Assembly: GCF_900100965.1 (NCBI RefSeq)
Contig: NZ_FMUJ01000012.1
Location: 33,724 to 97,723, forward strand
DNA length: 64,000 bases
Reading direction: 5' to 3'
Origin: Variovorax sp. EL159
GTDB lineage: Bacteria; Pseudomonadota; Gammaproteobacteria; Burkholderiales; Burkholderiaceae_C
The notes beneath the pieces were generated by a model that worked only from the letters and a program-made list of their open reading frames with translations, had not been told where the DNA came from and ran no database searches. This document shows positions 49,360-56,844 of the stretch, one piece after another. Both the position numbers and the translations under genes were made by a program. Positions within the stretch are counted from its first letter, which is position 1, and every line of letters starts with the position of its first letter.

Positions 49360-51141
49360 ATGGACTACAAGCCCCGCCCCGAAGACGTCCGCTTTCTGCT
49401 GAACGCCGTGCTCGATGCGCCAGCGCGCCTCGGTGCGCTCGCGCCCTTTGCCGAGGTCGACGAAGCCCTGCAGTCTCAGGTGCTCGAAGAGGCCGCGCGC
49501 TTCGTCGGCGAGGTGGTGGCGCCGATCAACCGCGAGGGCGATGAAACCGGCTGCCGCTTCGCCGATGGCGAAGTGGTTTCGCCACCGGGCTTTCGCGCGG
49601 CCTACCAGGCCTTTGTCGATGGCGGCTGGCCGGCGCTTTCGGCGGCCACCGAAGACGGCGGACAGGGCCTGCCCGCCGTGCTCGAAGCGGTGCTCTACGA
49701 ATGGCTCGCTGCGGCCAACCATGGCCTCACGATGGCGCCGGGCCTGCTGCATGGTGCGTACGCCTGCCTCAAGCACCACGGCAGCGAGGAACTGAAGCAG
49801 CGCTATCTGCAGAAGATCGCGACCGGCGAATGGCTGGCCACGATGTGCCTGACGGAAGCGCACGCGGGCAGCGACCTGGGGCAGGTGCGCACGCGCGCCG
49901 TGCCGCAGGCCGACGGCAGCCTGCACGTGAGCGGCGGCAAGATCTTCATTTCGGGCGGCGAGCACGACCTGACGCCGAACATCGTGCACCTCGTGCTGTG
50001 CCGGTTGCCGGATGCGCCGGCCGGGCCCAAGGGCCTGTCGCTGGCGCTCGTGCCCAAGCTGCTGCCCGACGGCACACGCAATGCGGTGCACTGCGAACGC
50101 ATCGAAGAAAAGATGGGCCTGCACGGCAGCCCGACCTGCACGATGCGCTTCGACGAAGCCACCGGCTGGCTGGTCGGCGAACCGGGCCGGGGCCTGGCCG
50201 CGATGTTCGTGATGATGAATTCGGCGCGCCTGCATGTGGCGCTGCAGGGCATCGGGCTGCTCGATGCCGCCTGGCAGAAGGCCGATGCCTATGCGGCCGA
50301 GCGCCGCCAGATGCGCGCGCCCGGCCCCGTGCCCGCGAGCCGGGGCAGCGAGCCTGCCGACCTGATCGCCGAGCATCCGGCGATCCGCCGCATCCTCGAC
50401 ACGCAGCGCGCCTGGATCGACGGCGCGCGCATCCTCGCCTACCGCAGTGCGCTGATGCTCGACGTTGCCGCGCACGATGCCGACCCCAAGGCCCGCGAGC
50501 GCGCGCAGCGGTGGTGCTCGCTGGTCACGCCAGTGCTGAAGGCGGCCTGCACGCAGCAGGCCTTTCAGGGCGCGAGCGAATGCCTGCAGGTGCTCGGCGG
50601 CCACGGCTACGTGCGCGAATGGGGCATCGAGCAGGTGGTGCGCGATGCGCGCGTGACGATGATCTACGAGGGCACCAACGAGATCCAGGCCATCGACCTG
50701 CTGGTGCGCAAGGTGCTGCCCGATGGCGGCGCCGCCATGTCGGCGGTGCTGCTCGAGTTGCGCGACACGCTGGATGCGTCGCGCGAGGCCGACGCCGACG
50801 TGCAGCGACGGCTGGCGCAGTTGCGCTACCTGGGCACCACCGTCGCGATGGCCGCGCATGCCAACCCCGTGCTGCCGCACGAGGTGGCCGACGACTACCT
50901 GCGCGTGGTGGCGCTCACGATGATGGCCTGGGCGTGGGCGCGCATCGAGGCGGCGGATGAGACGGTCGCCTCAAGCGACCCGGGCCGCATCGCGCGCGTC
51001 CGGGCGGCTGCCGCCTTCCGGCGCTGGGTGCTGCCCGAATTCGAGATGCGGCTCGGCATCGTCAAGCGGGCCTGCGAGACGGTGGCGCTCGCGCACTCGG
51101 CGGGGACAACGGCAACGAAGGCCACGGATGTCGCGCAGTAG
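49360..51141 (+). CDS. Acyl-CoA dehydrogenase, DmdC-like long form
   Basis: The 593-residue flavoenzyme has the ACAD fold with LATMCLTEAHAGSDLGQVRT and the C-terminal catalytic motif MIYEGTNEIQ (Glu437 region) followed by an extra ~150-residue C-terminal domain, as in the AidB/DmdC-type long branch. It introduces a double bond into acyl-CoA thioesters. In this cluster it could oxidise dihydro-hydroxycinnamoyl-CoA (hydroferulate, phloretate) to the cinnamoyl form, widening the substrate range. Start is nine bases after the tannase stop. Confidence 0.88.
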   Translation: MDYKPRPEDVRFLLNAVLDAPARLGALAPFAEVDEALQSQVLEEAARFVGEVVAPINREGDETGCRFADGEVVSPPGFRAAYQAFVDGGWPALSAATEDGGQGLPAVLEAVLYEWLAAANHGLTMAPGLLHGAYACLKHHGSEELKQRYLQKIATGEWLATMCLTEAHAGSDLGQVRTRAVPQADGSLHVSGGKIFISGGEHDLTPNIVHLVLCRLPDAPAGPKGLSLALVPKLLPDGTRNAVHCERIEEKMGLHGSPTCTMRFDEATGWLVGEPGRGLAAMFVMMNSARLHVALQGIGLLDAAWQKADAYAAERRQMRAPGPVPASRGSEPADLIAEHPAIRRILDTQRAWIDGARILAYRSALMLDVAAHDADPKARERAQRWCSLVTPVLKAACTQQAFQGASECLQVLGGHGYVREWGIEQVVRDARVTMIYEGTNEIQAIDLLVRKVLPDGGAAMSAVLLELRDTLDASREADADVQRRLAQLRYLGTTVAMAAHANPVLPHEVADDYLRVVALTMMAWAWARIEAADETVASSDPGRIARVRAAAAFRRWVLPEFEMRLGIVKRACETVALAHSAGTTATKATDVAQ

Positions 51142-51177
51142 GCATACGGCAGCCGCGCGGGCGGTTACGCTCTTGCC

Positions 51178-51669
51178 ATGCGCCCTTCACCGAAACCCGT
51201 CCCCGCGAAAGGCGAGCTGACCGCGGCGCCGCAAGGCAAGTCCGACCGGCTCGACGCGCGCATGCTCGAAACCCTGGTCGGCTACAACGCCCGCCGTGCA
51301 TGGCTGGTCGTCAGCGATCTTTTTGCGGAGCGCATGGCGCCCTACGGGCTCAAGCAGATCGATTTTTCGGTGCTGTCACTGCTGGCGCACAACCCGGGCG
51401 CGACGTCGCGGCAGCTGTGCAACACGCTCGACATATTGCCGCCGAACCTCGTGAGCCTGGTGGCCACGCTGGACAGCCGGGGCCTGATCGAGCGCAGGCC
51501 GCATCCGCATGACGGCCGCGCCGTGGGACTGCACCTGACGGCGGCCGGCGAGACGCTGGTGCGCGAGGCCGAGCAGGCTGTGGTGCAGCTCGAGGCCGAC
51601 GCCAGCGCCAAGCTCACGGCACGCGAGCGCGAAGCGCTCATCAAGCTGCTGCAGAAGATCTACCTGTAG
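51178..51669 (+). CDS. MarR-family regulator, likely repressor of the hydroxycinnamate cluster
   Basis: The 163-residue protein has the MarR winged helix: QIDFSVLSLLAHNPGATSRQ, LCNTLDILPPNLVSLVATLD, GLIERRPHPHDGRAVGLHLT. CouR, FerC and HcaR are MarR regulators that release DNA on binding hydroxycinnamoyl-CoA. It is the last gene of the cluster and probably acts on the dyad at 39273-39295. It is convergent with the TetR gene with a nine-base gap. Confidence 0.88.
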   Translation: MRPSPKPVPAKGELTAAPQGKSDRLDARMLETLVGYNARRAWLVVSDLFAERMAPYGLKQIDFSVLSLLAHNPGATSRQLCNTLDILPPNLVSLVATLDSRGLIERRPHPHDGRAVGLHLTAAGETLVREAEQAVVQLEADASAKLTAREREALIKLLQKIYL

Positions 51670-51678
51670 CCCGCCCGC

Positions 51679-52332
51679 TCAGAGGCCGCGCTCGACCATG
51701 TCGATCAGGCGCTGCCCGAGCGAATGGACGGCGGCGGCATCGGTGCCGCGCAAGGGCCCGTCGATGACGAGCAATGCCAGGCCGTGCACGGCCGACCACG
51801 CGAAGTATTCGGCGTCGGGGCGACGTGCCGGATCGAGCACGCCCGCCTCCACCAGCCGGTCGATGGCCGCGCTGAGCAACTGGAAGGAATCGAGCCCGCT
51901 GGCACCGGCCCTTGCCGGACCCAGCTCGCCGTTGCCCTCGTCGGAAATCACGAACGCAGTGCGGAACAGGCCGGGCTCGGCCTGCGCGAACCGCAGATAG
52001 GCGGTGCCGATGGCACGCACCTGCGCCCGCGCGAAGTCGGCGGGCGGCTGGTCGCAGGGCAGCACGGCCAGTTCTTTCTCCATCGCGCTGGCCGCCGCCG
52101 ACAGGGCCGCTTCGCGCACCGCCAGCAGCAACTCCTGCCGGCTGCCGAAGTGGCGGTAGGCCGCATTCGGCACCACGCCCACGCGCCGCGTGGCCTCGCG
52201 CAACACCACCGCATCGGGGCCGCCATCGCGGGCCAGCTCGATGCCCGCGTCCAGCAGCGCGCGGCGCAGATCGCCATGGCGATAGGTGCTGCGGGCGGCG
52301 GGCAGGCCGGCGGGGACGTTGTTGAGCTTCAT
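51679..52332 (-). CDS. TetR/AcrR-family repressor
   Basis: The 217-residue protein has an N-terminal TetR helix-turn-helix (TYRHGDLRRALLDAGIELA, VLREATRRVGVVPNAAYRHFGS) and a C-terminal helical ligand domain of the TetR_C_33-like type (YLRFAQAEPGLFRTAF, YFAWSAVHGLALLVIDGPL). The start at 52332 has GGAGAAG just upstream. It is divergent from a VOC-SRPBCC-VOC-MFS-DUF1428 series, and two similar palindromes lie in the gap. It likely represses itself and that series; the inducer is unknown. Confidence 0.9.
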   Translation of the reverse strand: MKLNNVPAGLPAARSTYRHGDLRRALLDAGIELARDGGPDAVVLREATRRVGVVPNAAYRHFGSRQELLLAVREAALSAAASAMEKELAVLPCDQPPADFARAQVRAIGTAYLRFAQAEPGLFRTAFVISDEGNGELGPARAGASGLDSFQLLSAAIDRLVEAGVLDPARRPDAEYFAWSAVHGLALLVIDGPLRGTDAAAVHSLGQRLIDMVERGL

Positions 52333-52344
52333 TGCTTCTCCATG

Positions 52345-52357
52345 TGGACACTGTCCA
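52345..52357. promoter_or_regulatory. TetR operator, copy 1
   Basis: TGGACA-C-TGTCCA is a perfect 13-base palindrome 13 bases upstream of the TetR start. A second, similar 13-mer lies 32 bases away centre to centre. Confidence 0.65.
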
Positions 52358-52376
52358 TTATCTCTGCTATTCTTTG

Positions 52377-52389
52377 TGGACGGTGTACA
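52377..52389. promoter_or_regulatory. TetR operator, copy 2
   Basis: TGGACGGTGTACA matches copy 1 at 10 of 13 positions. It sits inside a wider dyad TTTGTG/CACAAA (52373-52378 and 52388-52393). The 32-base spacing is close to three helical turns, so two repressor dimers would bind on the same face. Confidence 0.55.
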
Positions 52390-52462
52390 CAAACTAATCC
52401 AATCGTTTGCGGCCTGAGACACCGGAGGCCCACCCACACACCTTTTCGCCAAAGGAACTGTC

Positions 52463-52900
52463 ATGAAAGTCCAGTCTTACCTCTCGTTCGAGGGCCGTTG
52501 CGACGAAGCCCTCGGCTTCTACAAGAAGGCGCTCGGCGCCGAAGTTCTCCAGCTGCTGCGCTACAGCGAAGCGCCGGCACCCGCGCCTTCGGACAACGCC
52601 GATGCCAGCTGCGGCGGCGCCATGCCTGCCGGCGACAAGGTGATGCACTCGGTCGTGCGCATCGGCGAAACCGAACTGATGGCCTCCGACGGCCGCTGCT
52701 CGGGCCAGGCCGAATTCAAGGGCGTCATGCTGGCGCTCACCGCCAACAGCGATGCCGACGCGCACAAGTGGTTCGACGCGCTGGCCGACGGCGGCCAAGT
52801 GATGCAGCCGCTGATCCCGACCTTCTTCACTTCCAGCTTCGGCATGCTCACCGACCGCTTCGGTGTGGGCTGGCTGCTGGTCGTCAAGCAGCCGGGCTGA
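52463..52900 (+). CDS. VOC-family protein, PhnB-like
   Basis: The 145-residue protein has the PhnB/glyoxalase-like betaalphabetabetabeta pattern: YLSFEGRCDEALGFYKKALGA, GDKVMHSVVRIGETELMASD, and the C-terminal FGMLTDRFGVGWLLVV. Members bind small molecules or metal; activity is unknown. It is the first gene opposite the TetR regulator and resembles the VOC protein at 53552, so the two may be paralogues with a shared role. Confidence 0.88.
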   Translation: MKVQSYLSFEGRCDEALGFYKKALGAEVLQLLRYSEAPAPAPSDNADASCGGAMPAGDKVMHSVVRIGETELMASDGRCSGQAEFKGVMLALTANSDADAHKWFDALADGGQVMQPLIPTFFTSSFGMLTDRFGVGWLLVVKQPG

Positions 52901-52952
52901 CCGGCATTTCTTCTTCTCCACCACTACTCACACCGGGACTCAGGAACACCCC

Positions 52953-53480
52953 ATGCTCAAGACCATTGCCCTTGTCGTCGTCGCCGCCATCGCCGCGCTG
53001 CTGATCTTCGCGGCCACCCGCCCCGACACCTTCCGGGTGGAACGCACCGCGCGCATCCAGGCACCGGCCGAGAAGATCTTTCCGCTCATCGACGACTTTC
53101 ACCGCTGGGGCACATGGTCGCCCTACGAAAAGCTCGACCCCGAGATGAAGCGCACCTTCGGCGGCAGCGCCAGCGGCAAGGGCGCCACCTATGCCTGGGA
53201 CAGCAAAGGCAAGGCGGGCGCGGGCCGCATGGAAATCGCCGAGTCTTCGCCTTCTTCGAAGATCGCGATCAACCTCGACTTCACGAGCCCCATGGAAGGC
53301 CACAACCTGGCGGAGTTCACGCTGCAGCCGCAAGGCGATGCCACCATGGTCACCTGGTCGATGCAGGGCAAGAGCCCCTACGTCGCCAAGCTGATGGGCA
53401 TCTTCTTCAACATGGACCAGATGATCGGCAAGGATTTCGAGGCCGGCCTTGCCAACCTCAAGACAGCGACAGAAAAGTAA
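52953..53480 (+). CDS. SRPBCC-family (START/Bet v1-like) protein with N-terminal membrane anchor
   Basis: The 175-residue protein has an N-terminal hydrophobic helix (MLKTIALVVVAAIAALLIFA) and a polyketide-cyclase/AHSA1-like domain with VERTARIQAPAEKIFPLIDD, FHRWGTWSPYEKLDPEM, TFGGSASGKGATYAWDS. The fold binds hydrophobic ligands; precise function unknown. It lies between two VOC genes in the same orientation. Confidence 0.85.
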   Translation: MLKTIALVVVAAIAALLIFAATRPDTFRVERTARIQAPAEKIFPLIDDFHRWGTWSPYEKLDPEMKRTFGGSASGKGATYAWDSKGKAGAGRMEIAESSPSSKIAINLDFTSPMEGHNLAEFTLQPQGDATMVTWSMQGKSPYVAKLMGIFFNMDQMIGKDFEAGLANLKTATEK

Positions 53481-53551
53481 ACCGGCCCATTCGACGCGCA
53501 TCCATTCACCCACACCGACTCACCTCACCACACCCCGAAGGAAACCTCACC

Positions 53552-53971
53552 ATGTCTCCCATTCACGCTTACCTCACGTTCGACGGCAACGCTGCAGAGG
53601 CCATGCGCTTCTACGAGAAAACACTCGGCGGCAAGATGCAGATGATGATGACCATGGGCGAAGCGCCCGGTGCCGAGCAGTTCCCGCCCGGCGCGGCGAA
53701 TCGCATCATGCATGCGGCGCTGACCTACGGCGACGGCATGCTGATGGCCTCCGACAGCATGCCCGGCATGCCCTATGAAGGCATGAAGGGCTTCGGCGTT
53801 GCGCTGACCATCGAGTCCGTTGCCGACGCACAGCGCGTGTTCAACGCCTTCGCCGACGGCGGCCACGTCACCATGCCCTTTGCCAAGACCTTCTGGGTCG
53901 AGGCCTTCGGCATGGTCACCGACCGCTTCGGCACGCCCTGGCTGATCAACGGCGGCAAGCCGATGCTCTGA
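53552..53971 (+). CDS. VOC-family protein, PhnB-like (second copy)
   Basis: The 139-residue protein reads AYLTFDGNAAEAMRFYEKTL and later FGMVTDRFGTPWLINGG, closely parallel to the VOC protein at 52463. Met-rich MQMMMTMGEAP follows the first helix. GAAGGAA lies about ten bases upstream. Function unknown; probably co-expressed with the MFS transporter that follows after 44 bases. Confidence 0.88.
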   Translation: MSPIHAYLTFDGNAAEAMRFYEKTLGGKMQMMMTMGEAPGAEQFPPGAANRIMHAALTYGDGMLMASDSMPGMPYEGMKGFGVALTIESVADAQRVFNAFADGGHVTMPFAKTFWVEAFGMVTDRFGTPWLINGGKPML

Positions 53972-54015
53972 CCCTTCCCTTCCTTTTTTTCCGCGTTTCC
54001 TGGAGATCACCTCCC

Positions 54016-55488
54016 ATGACCGACACACTCGACAGCCGCAAGCGCTGGCTCGCATTGATGGTTCTGTGCCTTGGCGTCCTGATGATCGTGCTCGACACCA
54101 CCATCGTGAACGTCGCACTGCCTTCGATCCGCACCGACCTGGGCTTCACCGAAACCTCGCTGGTCTGGGTGGTGAACGCCTACATGCTGACCTTCGGCGG
54201 CTTCCTGCTGCTGGGCGGCCGGCTCGGTGACCTTTATGGCCACCGCAAGCTCTTCCTGATCGGCCTCGTTCTCTTCACGCTCGCCTCGCTGACCTGCGGC
54301 ATCGCCAACTCGCAGGTGCTGCTGGTCGCGGCGCGCGCGGTGCAGGGGCTGGGCGGCGCGGTGGTCTCCGCCGTGTCGCTCTCGCTGATCATGAATCTCT
54401 TCACCGAACCGGCCGAGCGCGCCAAGGCCATGGGCGTCTACGGCTTCGTCTGCGCGGGCGGCGGCAGCATCGGCGTGCTGCTCGGCGGCCTGCTCACCAG
54501 CTCGCTGAGCTGGCACTGGATCTTTCTGGTGAACCTGCCCATCGGCATTGCCGTGTACGCACTGTGCGTGGCGCTGCTGCCCAATGCGCGCGGCCAGGCG
54601 CACGGCGAAAAGCTCGACGTGGCCGGCGCGGTCACCGTCACGCTGTCGCTCATGCTCGCTGTGTATGGCGTGGTCAATGGCAACGAGGCCGGCTGGGGTT
54701 CCACGCAAACGGTGGGCCTGCTCGGCGCGGCCGTGGTGCTGCTGGCCGTGTTCATCACCATCGAGGCGCGCGTGCAGCATCCGCTGATGCCGCTGGGCCT
54801 GTTCCGCCTGCGCAGCGTGTCGGTGGCGAACGTGGTGGGCGTGCTGTGGGCGGCGGCGATGTTCGCGTGGTTCTTCATTTCGGCGCTGTACATGCAGCTG
54901 GTGCTGAACTACACGCCGATGCAGATCGGGCTGGCCTTCCTGCCGGCCAACGTGATCATGGCGGTGTTCTCGCTGGGCCTGTCGGCCAGGCTGGTGATGC
55001 GCTTCGGCATCCGCAAGCCGCTCGCGGCCGGGCTGTGGCTCGCGGCCATCGGCCTGGCGCTGTTTGCGCGCGCACCGGTCAACGGCAACTTCGTGGTCGA
55101 CGTGCTGCCCGGCATGATGCTGCTCGGCCTGGGCGCCGGCATGGCCTTCAACCCGGTGCTGCTGGCGGCCATGAGCGAGGTCAGCCCGGCCGATTCGGGC
55201 CTGGCCTCGGGCGTGGTCAACACCGCCTTCATGATGGGCGGCGCACTGGGCCTGGCCGTGCTGGCCAGCGCCGCGGCGGCACGCACCAGCGCGATGGATG
55301 CGGCCGGCGCGCAGATGCCGCTGGCGCTCACCGGTGGCTACAACCTTGCGTTTCTTGTCGGCGCCGTGTTCGCGGCGGCGGCGGGTCTGATCGGGGTCTT
55401 GCTGCTTCGCACCGCTTCGCCGGCGCAAATGCAGAACAACGAAGAAACGGCAACCCCAGGCACGGCAGGCGGAACGGCGTCGTCTTGA
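54016..55488 (+). CDS. MFS drug efflux transporter, DHA2 (EmrB/QacA) family
   Basis: The 490-residue protein has 14 predicted membrane helices and the DHA2 motifs LDTTIVNVALPSI (motif D1), LLGGRLGDLYGHRKLFLIGL (motif A) and GVLLGGLLTSSLSWHWIF (motif C region). It exports hydrophobic toxic compounds using the proton gradient. No membrane-fusion partner is adjacent, so it may work alone. Position downstream of the TetR operators suggests inducible efflux. Confidence 0.93.
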   Translation: MTDTLDSRKRWLALMVLCLGVLMIVLDTTIVNVALPSIRTDLGFTETSLVWVVNAYMLTFGGFLLLGGRLGDLYGHRKLFLIGLVLFTLASLTCGIANSQVLLVAARAVQGLGGAVVSAVSLSLIMNLFTEPAERAKAMGVYGFVCAGGGSIGVLLGGLLTSSLSWHWIFLVNLPIGIAVYALCVALLPNARGQAHGEKLDVAGAVTVTLSLMLAVYGVVNGNEAGWGSTQTVGLLGAAVVLLAVFITIEARVQHPLMPLGLFRLRSVSVANVVGVLWAAAMFAWFFISALYMQLVLNYTPMQIGLAFLPANVIMAVFSLGLSARLVMRFGIRKPLAAGLWLAAIGLALFARAPVNGNFVVDVLPGMMLLGLGAGMAFNPVLLAAMSEVSPADSGLASGVVNTAFMMGGALGLAVLASAAAARTSAMDAAGAQMPLALTGGYNLAFLVGAVFAAAAGLIGVLLLRTASPAQMQNNEETATPGTAGGTASS

Positions 55489-55498
55489 ACACGACGCC
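55476..55498 (+). repeat. Hairpin at the end of the MFS gene
   Basis: A perfect 8-base-pair stem GGCGTCGT/ACGACGCC (55476-55483 and 55491-55498) with a 7-base loop spans the MFS stop codon. A T-run (55514-55519) follows 15 bases later, too far for a classical terminator. It may reduce read-through into the DUF1428 gene or protect the message. Confidence 0.4.
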
Positions 55499-55555
55499 AT
55501 GCAAGCGCCCGTCTTTTTTCTTCAACGCTTCTATTCCTTGTTCAGGAGAACATCC

Positions 55556-55915
55556 ATGGCTCGTTATGTGGACGGATTCATCGTTGCCATTCCCACCAAA
55601 AACGTCGAGGCCTATCGCAAGCTGGCACGCAAGGCCGGCAAGGTCTGGATGGAGTACGGCGCACTCGAATACGTGGAGTGCATTGCCGACGACGTGAAGC
55701 CCGGCAAGCTCACGTCGTTTCCGCAGAGCGTGAAGCAGAAGGCCGACGAAACGGTGGCCTTCTCGTGGATCACCTACAAGTCGCGCAAGCACCGCGACAC
55801 GGTGAACGCCAAGGTCATGGCCGACCCGCGCATCGCCTCGATGGACCCGAAGACCATGCCTTTCGATGCCAAGCGCATGATCTTCGGCGGCTTCAAGTCC
55901 ATCGTCGAACTCTGA
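55556..55915 (+). CDS. DUF1428 family protein
   Basis: The 119-residue protein has the DUF1428 pattern: YVDGFIVAIPTKNVEAYRKL at the N-terminus, EYVECIADDVKPGKLTSF, and SFPQSVKQKADETVAFSWI. Members have a dimeric alpha+beta-barrel-like fold of unknown function. CAGGAG lies eight bases before the ATG. It ends the plus-strand series and is convergent with the TauE gene. Confidence 0.92.
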   Translation: MARYVDGFIVAIPTKNVEAYRKLARKAGKVWMEYGALEYVECIADDVKPGKLTSFPQSVKQKADETVAFSWITYKSRKHRDTVNAKVMADPRIASMDPKTMPFDAKRMIFGGFKSIVEL

Positions 55916-55925
55916 GCTTGCGCAA

Positions 55926-55979
55926 CACCGGCCTCAAGCTCAGGCGACGAACCCGTCGTACACGAGCTTGAGGCCCGTG
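55926..55979. repeat. Nested hairpin between convergent genes
   Basis: Outer arms of 15 bases (55926-55940 and 55965-55979) pair with one mismatch; an inner 5-base-pair stem CGACG/CGTCG (55945-55949 and 55954-55958) sits in the loop. The structure spans the DUF1428/TauE junction and the last TauE codons. It could end transcription from both sides although no T-run follows. Confidence 0.45.
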
Positions 55980-56698
55980 AGCAGCATGCCCAGGTACACG
56001 AAGCGATAGAACCACGTCGCGTCGATGCGGCGTGCGATGCGAATGCCGACCCACACGCCGAAGGGCGCGATCGGCATCAGCACCAGCGAGGTGGCCAGCG
56101 TGCGAAAGTCGAGCAAGCCGAGCCACGCATAGGGAATCCACTTGCTGAGATTCACCACGAAGAAAAAGTAGGCCATCGTCGCGGTGAACACCACCGGCGT
56201 GAGCCGCAGCGGAATCACGTAGGCATTGATCGGCGGCCCACCCGCATGGGCAATGAAGCTGGTGAAGCCCGACACCGTCGTCAGCACCGCGCCCACGCCG
56301 CGCGAAGGCAGCGGGTCATCGGGCTTGGGCGGAAACAGCAGGCGCTGCGCAAGAAACAGCAGCGTGAACACACCGACGATGCCCGCCACCGTGTGCGGCG
56401 AGAGCATGCGAAACAGCAGCGTGCCGATCACCGTGCCCAGCAGCCCGAACGGGATCAGGAACTTCAGCAGCGTGCTGTCGAAGTCGCGCCGGAATGCGGC
56501 CAGGCCCAGCAGGTCCATCAGCAGCAACAGCGGCATGAGGATCGCGGCGGCCTGCGGCACGGTGACCGCGAGCGCCATCATCGGCACCGCGAGTGAACCG
56601 AAGCCGGCGCCGAAGCCGCTCTTGCTGATGCCGAGCAGCAGCACGGCGGGAATGGCGACCGCATAGAAATGCGGATCGGTGATGAGGGGAAAGACCAT
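55940..56698 (-). CDS. TauE/SafE-family anion exporter
   Basis: The 252-residue protein has about seven to eight membrane helices and the TauE/SafE repeats: PAVLLLGISKSGFGAGFGSL near the N-terminus and VSGFTSFIAHAGGPPINAYV in the middle. The family moves sulfite, sulfoacetate or other organic anions. The neighbouring intradiol dioxygenase is on the same strand, 146 bases upstream, so an aromatic-acid role is possible but unproven. Confidence 0.9.
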   Translation of the reverse strand: MVFPLITDPHFYAVAIPAVLLLGISKSGFGAGFGSLAVPMMALAVTVPQAAAILMPLLLLMDLLGLAAFRRDFDSTLLKFLIPFGLLGTVIGTLLFRMLSPHTVAGIVGVFTLLFLAQRLLFPPKPDDPLPSRGVGAVLTTVSGFTSFIAHAGGPPINAYVIPLRLTPVVFTATMAYFFFVVNLSKWIPYAWLGLLDFRTLATSLVLMPIAPFGVWVGIRIARRIDATWFYRFVYLGMLLTGLKLVYDGFVA

Positions 56699-56844
56699 GG
56701 GAGTGAAGAGCGCAGAAAAAAGCCCGCCGTGGCGGCAGGCTTGGCGAGCGTAGCAGGACAGGCGCGATCTTGCTGGCGAGATGGGCCGTCGTTCGGGCCA
56801 GCGCCCACGCCCGGCGGTGCGCGCGTTTTCAGCGCACCGGTTGA

